Shown: positions 54,875-63,502 of the stretch, in pieces
Position numbering within the stretch: the stretch's first letter is position 1
Layout of the letters: each line of letters begins with the position of its first letter
Assembly: GCF_900105075.1 (NCBI RefSeq)
Contig: NZ_FNSK01000001.1
Location: forward strand, 2,679,001-2,743,000
Source of the DNA: Rhodobacter sp. 24-YEA-8
GTDB lineage: Bacteria > Pseudomonadota > Alphaproteobacteria > Rhodobacterales > Rhodobacteraceae
Direction of reading: 5' to 3'
DNA length: 64,000 bases
Made by a program: the position numbers and the translations under genes
The notes under the pieces: generated by a model
Databases searched by the model: none
Told to the model about the DNA's origin: nothing
The model's input: only the letters and a program-made list of their open reading frames with translations

Positions 54875-56207
54875 TGGTCATTCCGTCGATCAGGATCGAG
54901 GGCACCCGGATCGCCAGATGCTGCCGCGCATCATTGGCCTGAACGATTCGCCGCAGCATGTCGCGCAGATTGCCCGCGATGGTGCATTCATGGACCGGAT
55001 GCGAGAGGCGGCCCTTCTCGACCCACCAGCCCGACGCCCCGCGCGAATAATCGCCCGTGGTCGGGTTGATGGTCGAGCCGATCAGCGAGGTGACCAGCAG
55101 CCCCGTCCCCATCTGCGCGATCAGGTCGTCGCGGCTGGCGGTGCCCGGCGTCAGTTCCAGATTGGTCGTGCCCGGCGAGGGCGGCGCCGAAGGCCCGCGC
55201 ATCGCATTGGCGGTCGGGCGCAGTTTCAGCCGCCGCGCAGTGGCGAGGTCGAGCACCCAGCTTGTCAGCACCCCATCCGCCACGAAATCCTTTGCCGAGG
55301 TCGCCAGCCCTTCGGCGTCAAAAATCCGCGAGGAAGACCCGCGTTTGCGCAGCGGGTCTTCGCGCAGGCTGACCCCCGCCGGCAGCACCGGCTGATCCAG
55401 CAGATCGCGCGCCCAGGAGGCGCCGCGCGCTACGGCCTCGCCATTGATCGCGCCCAGCAGATGGCCGATCAGCGAAGAGGCGATCCTCTCATCATACAGA
55501 ACCGGGAAAGTGCCGGTCGGCGGTTTGACCGCGCCGAGCCGTTGCAGCGCCCGTTCTGCCGCGAGCCTGCCGATCCCGGCGCCATCGGGCAGGTCAGTGG
55601 CCCAGGGCCGCGCCTCTCCGGCGTAATCGCGCTCCATCGCGGTGCCAGAGCCGCAAAAGGCCACAACCGACCGGCTGTGACCGCTGCGGCCATAGCCGCC
55701 GGCAAAGCCATTCGACTGCGCAAGATGCAGGGCGCGGCGCGAAAAGGTGGCCGAGGCTTCGGCCTGGGTGATGCCCTCTGCTTCAAGCGCGGCCGCTTCG
55801 AGCCCGCGCGCTGCAGCCTCCAGCGCCGCCGCATCCGGGTCGGCACCGCCATCTTCCAGCTCGAGCCCCGAGGAATCGCGCAGCGCGGCCAGGTCACCAG
55901 GATCCGCAAGCCCTGTCGCCGCATCCTCCGGGGCCTCACGCGCCATGGCAACGGCGCGTTCCGCCAGTGCTGCAATCGTCACTGCGGAAATATCAGAGGC
56001 CGAGACACAGGCCTGGCGCTGGCCGATCAGCACCCGAAGCCCGATATCGGTGCCTTCGGCGCGTTCGGCCTGTTCCAGCTGGCCCTGACGGATATCGACC
56101 GAAAGCGCCGTGCCGCGCACTGCAAGCGCATCGGCCTGGTCGGCCCCGGCGGCGCGGGCGGCTTTCAGAAGTTCATGGGTCAGTTCGGCAAGATCGGGCG
56201 CGGACAT
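54861..56207 (-). CDS. pmbA: TldD/PmbA family protein (PmbA/TldE)
   Basis: PmbA (TldE) is the non-metal partner of the TldD protease, which matures peptides such as microcins and degrades unfolded protein. The 448-residue product shows RGTALSVDIRQGQLEQAE, the stretch with GRSGHSRSVVAFCGSGTAME, SRIFDAEGLATSAKDF and the C-terminal RGASGWWVEKGRLSHPVHECTIAGN. It lacks HExxxH, as expected for this partner. tldD is not in the window. Confidence 0.93.
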   Translation of the reverse strand: MSAPDLAELTHELLKAARAAGADQADALAVRGTALSVDIRQGQLEQAERAEGTDIGLRVLIGQRQACVSASDISAVTIAALAERAVAMAREAPEDAATGLADPGDLAALRDSSGLELEDGGADPDAAALEAAARGLEAAALEAEGITQAEASATFSRRALHLAQSNGFAGGYGRSGHSRSVVAFCGSGTAMERDYAGEARPWATDLPDGAGIGRLAAERALQRLGAVKPPTGTFPVLYDERIASSLIGHLLGAINGEAVARGASWARDLLDQPVLPAGVSLREDPLRKRGSSSRIFDAEGLATSAKDFVADGVLTSWVLDLATARRLKLRPTANAMRGPSAPPSPGTTNLELTPGTASRDDLIAQMGTGLLVTSLIGSTINPTTGDYSRGASGWWVEKGRLSHPVHECTIAGNLRDMLRRIVQANDARQHLAIRVPSILIDGMTIAGV

Positions 56208-56302
56208 GCGTTATCCTTTGTGGGGCAAGGCAGAGGTAATCTGCCCCGCCCCCTGGCGCAAGGGCTGGCCCCGGCGCGGCGGCAGGGCAAACCCCGGCGG
56301 TT

Positions 56303-57904
56303 TCAGCGGATTTTGACCCCGTTGAGGAACAGGCCCTTCTCGCGGAAATCGACCTCGGTATTCAGCGTATCCGGCGCTTCACCGGCGCGCCCCACCATCA
56401 TAAGTGCTGCCCGCGCGCCCTGGACATCTTCGGCGCTGATCTGACCGGCCTTCGCCATCAGGTCGATCAGCCCATAAGCGCCCGTGGTCAGGATCGAGAC
56501 ACGGCCCGAGGGCAGCGGCAATCCGTCAAACGTAGCCAGATCCGAGAAATCAAAGCCCAGCCCGCCCTGGCCGGTCGACAGAACCCCAAGGCCCGCGAGT
56601 TTCATCTCGTTGATCTTAAAGCTGAACTCGGTAAAGGGCTGACCGGCGTCGACCGGATTCCAGCCGGGTTTCAGCATCTCTGGCTGCACGCCGTAACGGC
56701 CACCCAGATCCAGCGCGAGGGTCAGCGGCTCATGCGGCAGCTCGGTGCCATTGCTGATCAGATGCCACATCTCATCCGACATGGTGATGTCACGCATCAC
56801 ATAGGCCGCCGACCAGTCCTGCGGTTTGGTCAGCCCGTTCAGCCCTGCCTCAAGGCCGATCCGGTATTCGCCTATTCCGTAGCTCATGCTGTCCGCCGGA
56901 AAATCGGGAATATCGCCGGTCAGCAGGAACCGCGTTCCCTTCAGCACCGTGGAATAGCCGATCTTCGTCGCATCAATCCCGAGCGCGAGATCCAGCGTGG
57001 CAAAGCCGATATCCCAGGTCGTCGGCGTGGTCGCGGTTCCGGCGGTGATTTCGGTCACGTCACCGGTGAATTCCGCATCCCCCAGCGAAAGGCTGACCTT
57101 GCCGCGCATCCCGGCATCGAGCAGCGCAAGCCAGGCCGCAACCGGGAAATCGCCGCGCGCCATCGCCGCCTCGGCCTCCTGAACCGCCGGCGAATTGACC
57201 GGCATCGCGCCGGAAAAGCCCGCCGAGGATTTGCCCAGCCGGGCCACCATCTCGGCACTGCCCGAGGCGTTTTTGCCCACCGCGGCCCGCGCATTCAGCG
57301 TGTCAAAAGACACCGCCGCATCAATCAGCGGCACATCCGTCGCGAGATCCTGCAGATAGCGCAGGACAAAGCTGTCCAGCACGACACTGGCGGTCACCAC
57401 GCCCTTTTCGGGCGGGATCGCCGGCACGAAGCGGTCAAGTGTCAGCGTCATCGTCGGCGCCGCCGCCTGGAATTCGGCACGCTCGCCCAGCCCCTGCACC
57501 ACAAGGCTCAGATCCGGCGCATCGACGGTGATGAACACCTTTTCTGGCCCGGGCTCCGCCCCGGTTTCATCGGCAGGCGCGTCGGGCAGTTCGAACATCA
57601 GCGGAAACCGGTCGGGCAGGATCACCGCCACCGAACCATCGGCCTGGTTGACCAGCTTCATCACTTCGAGCTGGAGCATCCCCGCCTCGTCGCCCATGTC
57701 GAGCCGCAGATCCTGGAGCACAAGCTGGTTGCCCTCGCGGTTTTCACTGGCGCTGAGGCTGCCGCCCGCCAGGGCAACGCCATCCTGCCAGGCCGCCCAG
57801 AGTTCCTGAGCGGTCACGCCCTGGGCCCAGGCCGCCGGCGGAAGAGCGGTCATCACGACCAGGGAACCGGCAAGGACGGCAGAGTTGCGCAACAAAGAAG
57901 ACAT
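56303..57904 (-). CDS. DUF2125 domain-containing secreted protein, copy 1
   Basis: The 533-residue product has a signal peptide (AVLAGSLVVMTALPPAAWA, cleavage near residue 28) and a beta-rich body of the DUF2125 type seen in alphaproteobacteria. The opening TAQELWAAWQDGVALAGGSL and the ending FREKGLFLNGVKIR are shared with the next gene upstream, a paralogue. No catalytic motif was seen. It is probably periplasmic or outer-membrane associated; function unknown. Confidence 0.82.
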   Translation of the reverse strand: MSSLLRNSAVLAGSLVVMTALPPAAWAQGVTAQELWAAWQDGVALAGGSLSASENREGNQLVLQDLRLDMGDEAGMLQLEVMKLVNQADGSVAVILPDRFPLMFELPDAPADETGAEPGPEKVFITVDAPDLSLVVQGLGERAEFQAAAPTMTLTLDRFVPAIPPEKGVVTASVVLDSFVLRYLQDLATDVPLIDAAVSFDTLNARAAVGKNASGSAEMVARLGKSSAGFSGAMPVNSPAVQEAEAAMARGDFPVAAWLALLDAGMRGKVSLSLGDAEFTGDVTEITAGTATTPTTWDIGFATLDLALGIDATKIGYSTVLKGTRFLLTGDIPDFPADSMSYGIGEYRIGLEAGLNGLTKPQDWSAAYVMRDITMSDEMWHLISNGTELPHEPLTLALDLGGRYGVQPEMLKPGWNPVDAGQPFTEFSFKINEMKLAGLGVLSTGQGGLGFDFSDLATFDGLPLPSGRVSILTTGAYGLIDLMAKAGQISAEDVQGARAALMMVGRAGEAPDTLNTEVDFREKGLFLNGVKIR

Positions 57905-57968
57905 GTCAGGAGTTTCCAAAGGACGAAGAGAGTGTTCCGGAAGGCGGGCTCCCGGGCGGCGTAAGAGG

Positions 57969-59507
57969 TTACAAAAGTTGCTGGCCGTTGACGAAGAGGC
58001 CCTTGTTGCGGAACACGATTTCAGTGGTCAGCTGATCGGGCCCGGCGCCTGGGCGGGTGAACATGGCCATCGCCATGCGGATGCCGTTCAGGTCATTGGC
58101 GCTGACAATCCCCAGGGCCACGAGTTTGTCGAGAAGCGCCGACAGCCCCGCCAGGCTGACCGTGATCCTGCCATCGGGCGCCGGGAAGCCCTGGAAGGTC
58201 GTGGTGTCGCTATTGTCAAAACTCAGCGCGCCACTGGCATCAAGTTGCGCGCCAAACAGCTTTGCAAACCCCTGCTTCAGGTCGATCTGATCGATGCGGG
58301 CCAGCGGCACGCTGGCGGAAGGGTCCTGCTTCGGCCCCGGCACCAGGAAATCCTGCAACCAGGCGCCCTTGCCGGTCAGGTCCACGATCAGCGTCGCCGG
58401 GTCTCGCGACAGTTGCGTGCCCGGGTCCGCAAGGCCCCAGACATAATCCGAGACCGTCACATCAACGAGGCGGCTCAGAAAGCTGAAATCCTGCGAAACC
58501 CCGTCATTGGCGAGCGGCATTCCCATCCGCAGCGTCACTTCGGTAAAAGCCCCGCCCAGATCGGTCAGCCCGGAAGACGGCAGCTCCGCCCGGACATCGC
58601 CCCCCAAAAGTGAGAGCCCGTAATCAAAGCGGGCGGCATCAAAGAGCAGCCCCAGATCCCCGCCATCGAGTTTCGCGGTAAAGCTTCCTTTGGCCGCGCC
58701 GGTATTGTCGGTCTCGTTGAACTGCGCCGTCACCGCCCCGAATTCAAGCTTGCTGTCAAAGGCCAGCCCCTCGGCCAAAGCCGTTCGGATATCGACCAGC
58801 CTGTCAGCCGGCAGAACCGCACCGCTGAAAGTTGATTTCGCGCTCGCAAGGGTCATGGTTCCCGAAAAGCCCGCCGCCCTCTCTTCCGCCGGGCCTGTCT
58901 TTTTCCCCGAGACGGTCAGCACCATCGGCCCCAGGGCCATTTCGGACTGAACCCTGACCGCCCCGCCGGGCTGCCGCATCTGCAGGCACGTGCCGGACAG
59001 CTGTTCGCCGGTCAGCACCCCCTGCACGTCATGCAGCTCAACGGCCTCATTGCGCAATTCGATCAGCTTCGCCTCGAAGCCGGCGATGGTGTAATCATAG
59101 GTGATCGCATCCACCGTGCCCGACGCAATGGTTTCGGCCCCGGTCTGGCGGATCTCGACCCTGAAGCCGCGGGCGTCATCCGAATTGAGTTGCGCCCTGT
59201 AATCAACGCGGAACATATCTGACATGGTCATCGCGACCGTACCGTCACTGCGGCCGGTCAGGGTCAGCCGGTCAATCTGCATCTGCACATTTGCAGTGCC
59301 ATCAAGGTCACCCGAAAGCGTGCCGATCCCGCTGATCACCAGCGCATCGCCCTCGCGGGTCTCGGATCTGGTGGTGACCGATCCACCGCTCGCGGTCACG
59401 CCGGCCTTCCAGCTGTCCCAGACCTCTTCCGGGGTCAGCGCCCAGGCCGCCTGAGACGGAAGAACAAGCGCCAGCACTGTTGCCGCAGAAATAGTCCAGC
59501 GCTTCAT
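57969..59507 (-). CDS. DUF2125 domain-containing secreted protein, copy 2
   Basis: The 512-residue product begins MKRWTISAATVLALVLPSQA (signal peptide) and continues TPEEVWDSWKAGVTASGGSV, aligning with copy 1 from the start of the mature protein to the end (FRNKGLFVNGQQLL). Overall identity is low by eye but the layout is the same. ATG 59507 was chosen for the signal peptide; an in-frame ATG lies 30 bases upstream. It is probably cotranscribed with copy 1, 64 bases downstream. Confidence 0.8.
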   Translation of the reverse strand: MKRWTISAATVLALVLPSQAAWALTPEEVWDSWKAGVTASGGSVTTRSETREGDALVISGIGTLSGDLDGTANVQMQIDRLTLTGRSDGTVAMTMSDMFRVDYRAQLNSDDARGFRVEIRQTGAETIASGTVDAITYDYTIAGFEAKLIELRNEAVELHDVQGVLTGEQLSGTCLQMRQPGGAVRVQSEMALGPMVLTVSGKKTGPAEERAAGFSGTMTLASAKSTFSGAVLPADRLVDIRTALAEGLAFDSKLEFGAVTAQFNETDNTGAAKGSFTAKLDGGDLGLLFDAARFDYGLSLLGGDVRAELPSSGLTDLGGAFTEVTLRMGMPLANDGVSQDFSFLSRLVDVTVSDYVWGLADPGTQLSRDPATLIVDLTGKGAWLQDFLVPGPKQDPSASVPLARIDQIDLKQGFAKLFGAQLDASGALSFDNSDTTTFQGFPAPDGRITVSLAGLSALLDKLVALGIVSANDLNGIRMAMAMFTRPGAGPDQLTTEIVFRNKGLFVNGQQLL

Positions 59508-59646
59508 CCTCAACCCCGACGCGGAAATCACTGCCATATCGTCGGCCCTGGCCCGGGGCGCGTCAAGTGGAGGTTGACATAGCTTGACTGCGATTCGATT
59601 GACATTTTCGACAGTCGCGCAAAGCAGACAGCCAGGGAGGAACGTG

Positions 59647-60261
59647 ATGATTGCAACCGAAGACCAGGGCGCGCTGCGGATCATCCGCCTGAGCCGCGCC
59701 GACAAGGCTAATGCGCTGACCCGCGAGATGCTGGATGCCGTGGCGCTGGCAGCAGAAACCGCCTGGGAGGCGGGCGTGAAAGCCCTGGTCCTGACCGGCG
59801 AGGGGCGCGTCTTTTCCGCCGGTGCCGATCTTGAGGCGATGGGCCAGGGGCTGGGCCGTGATCCGGCCTGGGAGCGGGCGTCGGGCGCGATTGCCAATTT
59901 CCCCGGCCTGTCGGTTGCGGCGCTGAACGGCACGCTGGCGGGCGGCGCCTTTGGCATCGCGCTGGCCTGTGATCTGCGCATTGCCGTTCCCGGGGCGAAT
60001 TTCTTCTACCCGGTGATGCGGCTTGGCCATCTGCCGCAGCCCTCGGACCCCGGACGGCTGATCGCGCTGATCGGCCCGGCGCGGGCGCGGATGATCCTGA
60101 TGGCCGGCGCGAAGATCGGCGCGGAAGAGGCGCTGTCCTGGGGGCTGATCGACCGCATCAGCCCGGCGGAACACCTGATGGAGACCGCCACCGAGCTTGC
60201 GAAAGATGCGCTTGCCGCACCAGCCGGTCATCTTGAGACCATCGCCCGTATGACGCGCTGA
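59647..60261 (+). CDS. Short enoyl-CoA hydratase/isomerase family protein
   Basis: The 204-residue protein has the crotonase core: ADKANALTREMLDAV, the oxyanion-hole stretch GEGRVFSAGADLEAM and LAGGAFGIALACDLRIA. Typical members have about 255 residues; this one ends about 50 residues early (AKDALAAPAGHLETIARMTR), lacking part of the C-terminal trimerisation helices. GGGAGGAACG precedes the ATG, so it looks expressed. Substrate unknown. It is divergent from the DUF2125 genes. Confidence 0.78.
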   Translation: MIATEDQGALRIIRLSRADKANALTREMLDAVALAAETAWEAGVKALVLTGEGRVFSAGADLEAMGQGLGRDPAWERASGAIANFPGLSVAALNGTLAGGAFGIALACDLRIAVPGANFFYPVMRLGHLPQPSDPGRLIALIGPARARMILMAGAKIGAEEALSWGLIDRISPAEHLMETATELAKDALAAPAGHLETIARMTR

Positions 60262-60268
60262 AAAGCGC

Positions 60269-60958
60269 TCAGCGCCCCCCGGCCCGATCGGTCACCTCCG
60301 AAGGATAGGGCACGCTGGTGATCTCTCCGATGATCGCCAGCGCCCCGGTGATCAGTGCCCGGATACCGTCGCGGTGTTCGGGATCGATCCCCTCCGCGCC
60401 CTCGCCCCCGGATCCGCCAGTTTGCAGCCGGTCAGACTGAAGGCGGCCAGACTGAAGGCGCCCGGCCGGAGAGCCCCTCGCGGGCAGAACGGTATCTGCC
60501 ACCGCCACGCAGTGAAAGGCGATGGTCAGCATCAGCCAGCGCGCCTGGGCAAAGCTCAGGCCGCGCGTCCCGGCCAGCTCCTCCTGATGCGCCACGATCT
60601 TTTCTGTCATTTCGCGCGTGATCATGTCGCCCCGCAAAAGCCAGGGTGCAATGCCGGGATGGGCCTCGACCAGGCGCCAGATCGAAGTCGCGAAATCCCA
60701 GAGCCATGTAGCCAGCGGCACCTCGGGGCCAGGGCGCGGGAACTCCCATCGCAGGAAGGCGGCCTCGGCCACAAGGCTGCGCAGGTCCGCAAGGCCCCGC
60801 ACATGTTTATACAACCCCATATGGCTGACCCCGAGCCGGGCCGCGACCCCCACGATTGTCAGATCATTCAGCCCGATGGCGATGCCCGCATCGGCGATCC
60901 TGTCGCGGGTGATGGTTGCCGGTCGGCCCCTGGCGGGCGGGGATGGGCTGAGACTCAT
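60269..60958 (-). CDS. TetR/AcrR-family transcriptional regulator
   Basis: The 229-residue protein has an N-terminal helix-turn-helix (TRDRIADAGIAIGLNDLTIV; VAARLGVSHMGLYKHVRGLAD) and a helical ligand domain. A reiterated segment GRLQSGRLQSDRLQTGG lies near residue 180, matching a tandem DNA repeat. ATG 60958 follows AAAGGGAAAG; the frame is open to 61027 but without a ribosome site. It is divergent from the TonB receptor gene and may control it. Confidence 0.85.
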   Translation of the reverse strand: MSLSPSPPARGRPATITRDRIADAGIAIGLNDLTIVGVAARLGVSHMGLYKHVRGLADLRSLVAEAAFLRWEFPRPGPEVPLATWLWDFATSIWRLVEAHPGIAPWLLRGDMITREMTEKIVAHQEELAGTRGLSFAQARWLMLTIAFHCVAVADTVLPARGSPAGRLQSGRLQSDRLQTGGSGGEGAEGIDPEHRDGIRALITGALAIIGEITSVPYPSEVTDRAGGR

Positions 60959-61074
60959 GGCTTTCCCTTTTGCGGCGGCTCCGGCTTCCGGCACTGCCGA
61001 AGCTTTGGGAGCGTAACGCATAATCATAATTTATCCAATATATTCTATAGCTTGTCGCAAGCTGTCGCGAGAAG

Positions 61075-61103
61075 TTGACGGTTTTGGTCAATTAGCTTAT
61101 AGG
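61075..61103 (+). promoter_or_regulatory. Promoter of the TonB receptor gene
   Basis: TTGACG (61075-61080), a 17-base spacer and TATAGG (61098-61103) form a good sigma-70 promoter about 50 bases before the receptor start. Confidence 0.6.
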
Positions 61104-61108
61104 GCTGC

Positions 61109-61142
61109 AACTAAATTTAGTTTAGCATCATGCAACTAAATT
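61109..61142. promoter_or_regulatory. Operator candidate: 14-base palindrome plus repeated half
   Basis: AACTAAATTTAGTT at 61109-61122 is a perfect palindrome just downstream of the -10 box. The word TGCAACTAAATT occurs at 61106 and again at 61131, so the half-site is repeated. A bound repressor here would block transcription of the iron-uptake gene; candidates are the adjacent TetR protein or an iron regulator. Confidence 0.55.
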
Positions 61143-61153
61143 CCGCAGGGACA

Positions 61154-63415
61154 ATGACCATGAACCAGCCTGACCCGCATTCTGACGTGCTTTCCCGGCC
61201 CATCGGGCGCATCGCTCCCTTTTCGCCCCGACACCGCCGGGGCAGCAGAACGCTGCTGCTGACGTCGATGCTGACCGGGTTCGCGCTTTTGCCGATGTTT
61301 GGCCTGCCCGCCTCCGCCCAGGCCGTGACCCAGGACGAAGAGTCCGCAAAGCAAGACGGCGCAGTCGCGCTTGGCACCATCATCCTGCAAGGCGGCGGCA
61401 CGCCCGCGCCCTATGCCGGAGGTCAGGTTGCGACGGGCAGCGCGGTGGGCCTTCTGGGCAATAAGGACGTGCTCGATACGCCATACAGCACCATCGCCTA
61501 TACCGAAGACTTTGTGCAGAACCGCGAGGCCCAGGATGTCGGCGCGGTGATTGGCGCGACCGACCCTTCGGTCTATGTGCCCAACAAACGTAATATTTTC
61601 GAGACCTATACGATCCGGGGCTTTTCCGGATCGGCCGATGATCTGACCTTCGGCGGGCTGATCGGCATGGCGCCGAATATGCGCGGCACGACCGAGATGG
61701 CCGAGCGGGTGGAAGTCCTGAAAGGCCCTTCGACCTTTCTTTACGGCATGCCCCCGGGCGGCAGTGTCGGCGGTGCGGTGGCGTTGCAACCCAAACGCGC
61801 GGGCGATGCACCCCTGACCCGCCTCACCTCGACCTACAGCTCTGACAGCCTTTACGGAGTTCATGCCGATATCGGCCGCCGCTTTGGCGCGAATAAGGAA
61901 TGGGGCATCCGGGTCAATGCGGTCTCGCGCGATGGCGACACGGCGGTCGATGGCGAGAAGCACGGGATGAATATGGGCGCGCTCGCGCTGGACTGGCGTG
62001 GCGACCGCGCCCGGGTCTCGCTGGATTATTACAATATCCGCGAGAAGATGCGCGGCATCAACTATTTCGGCGTCTCGGCCGGGGCGGCCGTCACCGTGCT
62101 GCCCGCGCCACGCGACGGGTCGAACACCCTCGCCGCGCCCTGGGCGTTCAACACCAATTCGACCGAGACCGTCCTCCTGCGCACCGAGATCGATCTGACG
62201 GACAGCATCACTGCCTGGGCGGCTTATGGCCATAAATCGGGCGGCTATGACGCGCTGATCACCTCGAGCCAGATCACCAGCAATGCCGGCGCGCTTTCGG
62301 TCAGCGGTGTGCGGTCGCAACGCCAGGGCAGCCAGGACTCCGGCGAGGCCGGGATCCGCGGCAGCTTTTTCACCGGATCGGTCGGCCATGACTGGGTCGT
62401 GACCGCAACCAGCTACGATTCCTCCAACACCTTCAAGGACCGCCGTTTCGCGGTCGGCTCGGTCACCAGTATCGACAATCCCGACTGGGGTAACGCGCCG
62501 GATCTGACCGCCTATAATGCCAGCGGCCCGACCTCGATCATGGATCTGAAACTGACCAGCCTCGGCCTGTCGGATACGCTGAAATTCATGGATGACCGGC
62601 TGCAGGTGACGCTGGGTCTGCGCTATCAGACGGTGAAAAGCGCGAGCACCGCGATCAGCGCCACGGGCGTCCATACTCCGGGTGCACGCTACGATTCCAG
62701 CAAGACCTCGCCCGCCATCGCCTTGGTCTGGAAGGCCAGCGATCAGCTGTCCTTCTACGGCAATTACATCGAGGGGCTGAGCGCCGGTCAGGCCGCGCCT
62801 GCCACCGCCATGAATGCGGGCGAGGTGCTGCCACCCTATCAGACCAAACAGGTTGAGATCGGCGCGAAATGGGATCTGGGCCGCCTGACCACCACAGTCG
62901 CACTGTTCCAGATCGAAAAGCCCAGCGCCTATCTTGATCCGGTGACGCTGATCTATGGCACCTTTGGCGAGCAGCGCAATCGCGGGATCGAGCTGAATGC
63001 GTTCGGCGAGGTCCAGAACGGGCTGCGGCTCATCGGAGGGGTATCTTACACCGACGCCAAGGTGACGAAAGCCAGCACCACGGCCACCACCGGCAAGACT
63101 GCGGCAGGCACGCCTGCGGTCATGGCCAAGCTTGGGGTGGAATATGACCTGCCCTCGCTTCCCGGCCTGACGCTGAACGCCAATGTGAACCATACCGGCA
63201 AGCGGTATGCCAATAATACAAACACGCTGTCGCTGCCTTCGTTCACCGTGCTCGATATCGGCGCGCGCTATGAGACCGAATTGCAGGGCAACCCGCTGAC
63301 GCTGCGCGCCACGGTGCAAAACGTCACAAACGAGGCCTATTGGGCCGGCGGCAGCCTCGCGGGCGGCTATGGCGCCCCGCGCACGGTGCTGTTGTCGGCC
63401 TCGGTCGATTTCTGA
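61154..63415 (+). CDS. TonB-dependent siderophore receptor
   Basis: This is an outer-membrane beta-barrel for ferric siderophore uptake. The product (753 residues from ATG 61154) has a long signal region (LLTSMLTGFALLPMFGLPASAQA), the plug domain with YTIRGFSGSADDLTFGG and VEVLKGPSTFLYGMPPGGSV, and a barrel ending in a terminal phenylalanine (LLSASVDF). ATG 61154 follows GCAGGGACA; ATG 61130 lies inside the operator repeat and lacks a ribosome site. A permease gene follows, so receptor and importer are probably coexpressed. Confidence 0.93.
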   Translation: MTMNQPDPHSDVLSRPIGRIAPFSPRHRRGSRTLLLTSMLTGFALLPMFGLPASAQAVTQDEESAKQDGAVALGTIILQGGGTPAPYAGGQVATGSAVGLLGNKDVLDTPYSTIAYTEDFVQNREAQDVGAVIGATDPSVYVPNKRNIFETYTIRGFSGSADDLTFGGLIGMAPNMRGTTEMAERVEVLKGPSTFLYGMPPGGSVGGAVALQPKRAGDAPLTRLTSTYSSDSLYGVHADIGRRFGANKEWGIRVNAVSRDGDTAVDGEKHGMNMGALALDWRGDRARVSLDYYNIREKMRGINYFGVSAGAAVTVLPAPRDGSNTLAAPWAFNTNSTETVLLRTEIDLTDSITAWAAYGHKSGGYDALITSSQITSNAGALSVSGVRSQRQGSQDSGEAGIRGSFFTGSVGHDWVVTATSYDSSNTFKDRRFAVGSVTSIDNPDWGNAPDLTAYNASGPTSIMDLKLTSLGLSDTLKFMDDRLQVTLGLRYQTVKSASTAISATGVHTPGARYDSSKTSPAIALVWKASDQLSFYGNYIEGLSAGQAAPATAMNAGEVLPPYQTKQVEIGAKWDLGRLTTTVALFQIEKPSAYLDPVTLIYGTFGEQRNRGIELNAFGEVQNGLRLIGGVSYTDAKVTKASTTATTGKTAAGTPAVMAKLGVEYDLPSLPGLTLNANVNHTGKRYANNTNTLSLPSFTVLDIGARYETELQGNPLTLRATVQNVTNEAYWAGGSLAGGYGAPRTVLLSASVDF

Positions 63416-63438
63416 CCGGAGCTGTGCTGACCCATCCG

Positions 63439-63469
63439 CCCCCGCAACCGCCTCCGGGCAGTGCGGGGG
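63439..63469 (+). terminator. Stem-loop between receptor and permease genes
   Basis: CCCCCGCA and TGCGGGGG form a perfect 8-bp stem around a 15-base loop, 23 bases after the receptor stop and followed by GCTTTCC. It may lower expression of the permease relative to the receptor. Confidence 0.55.
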
Positions 63470-63502
63470 GCTTTCCTCCCGTTCCCCCATCGGCCTGACC
63501 AG

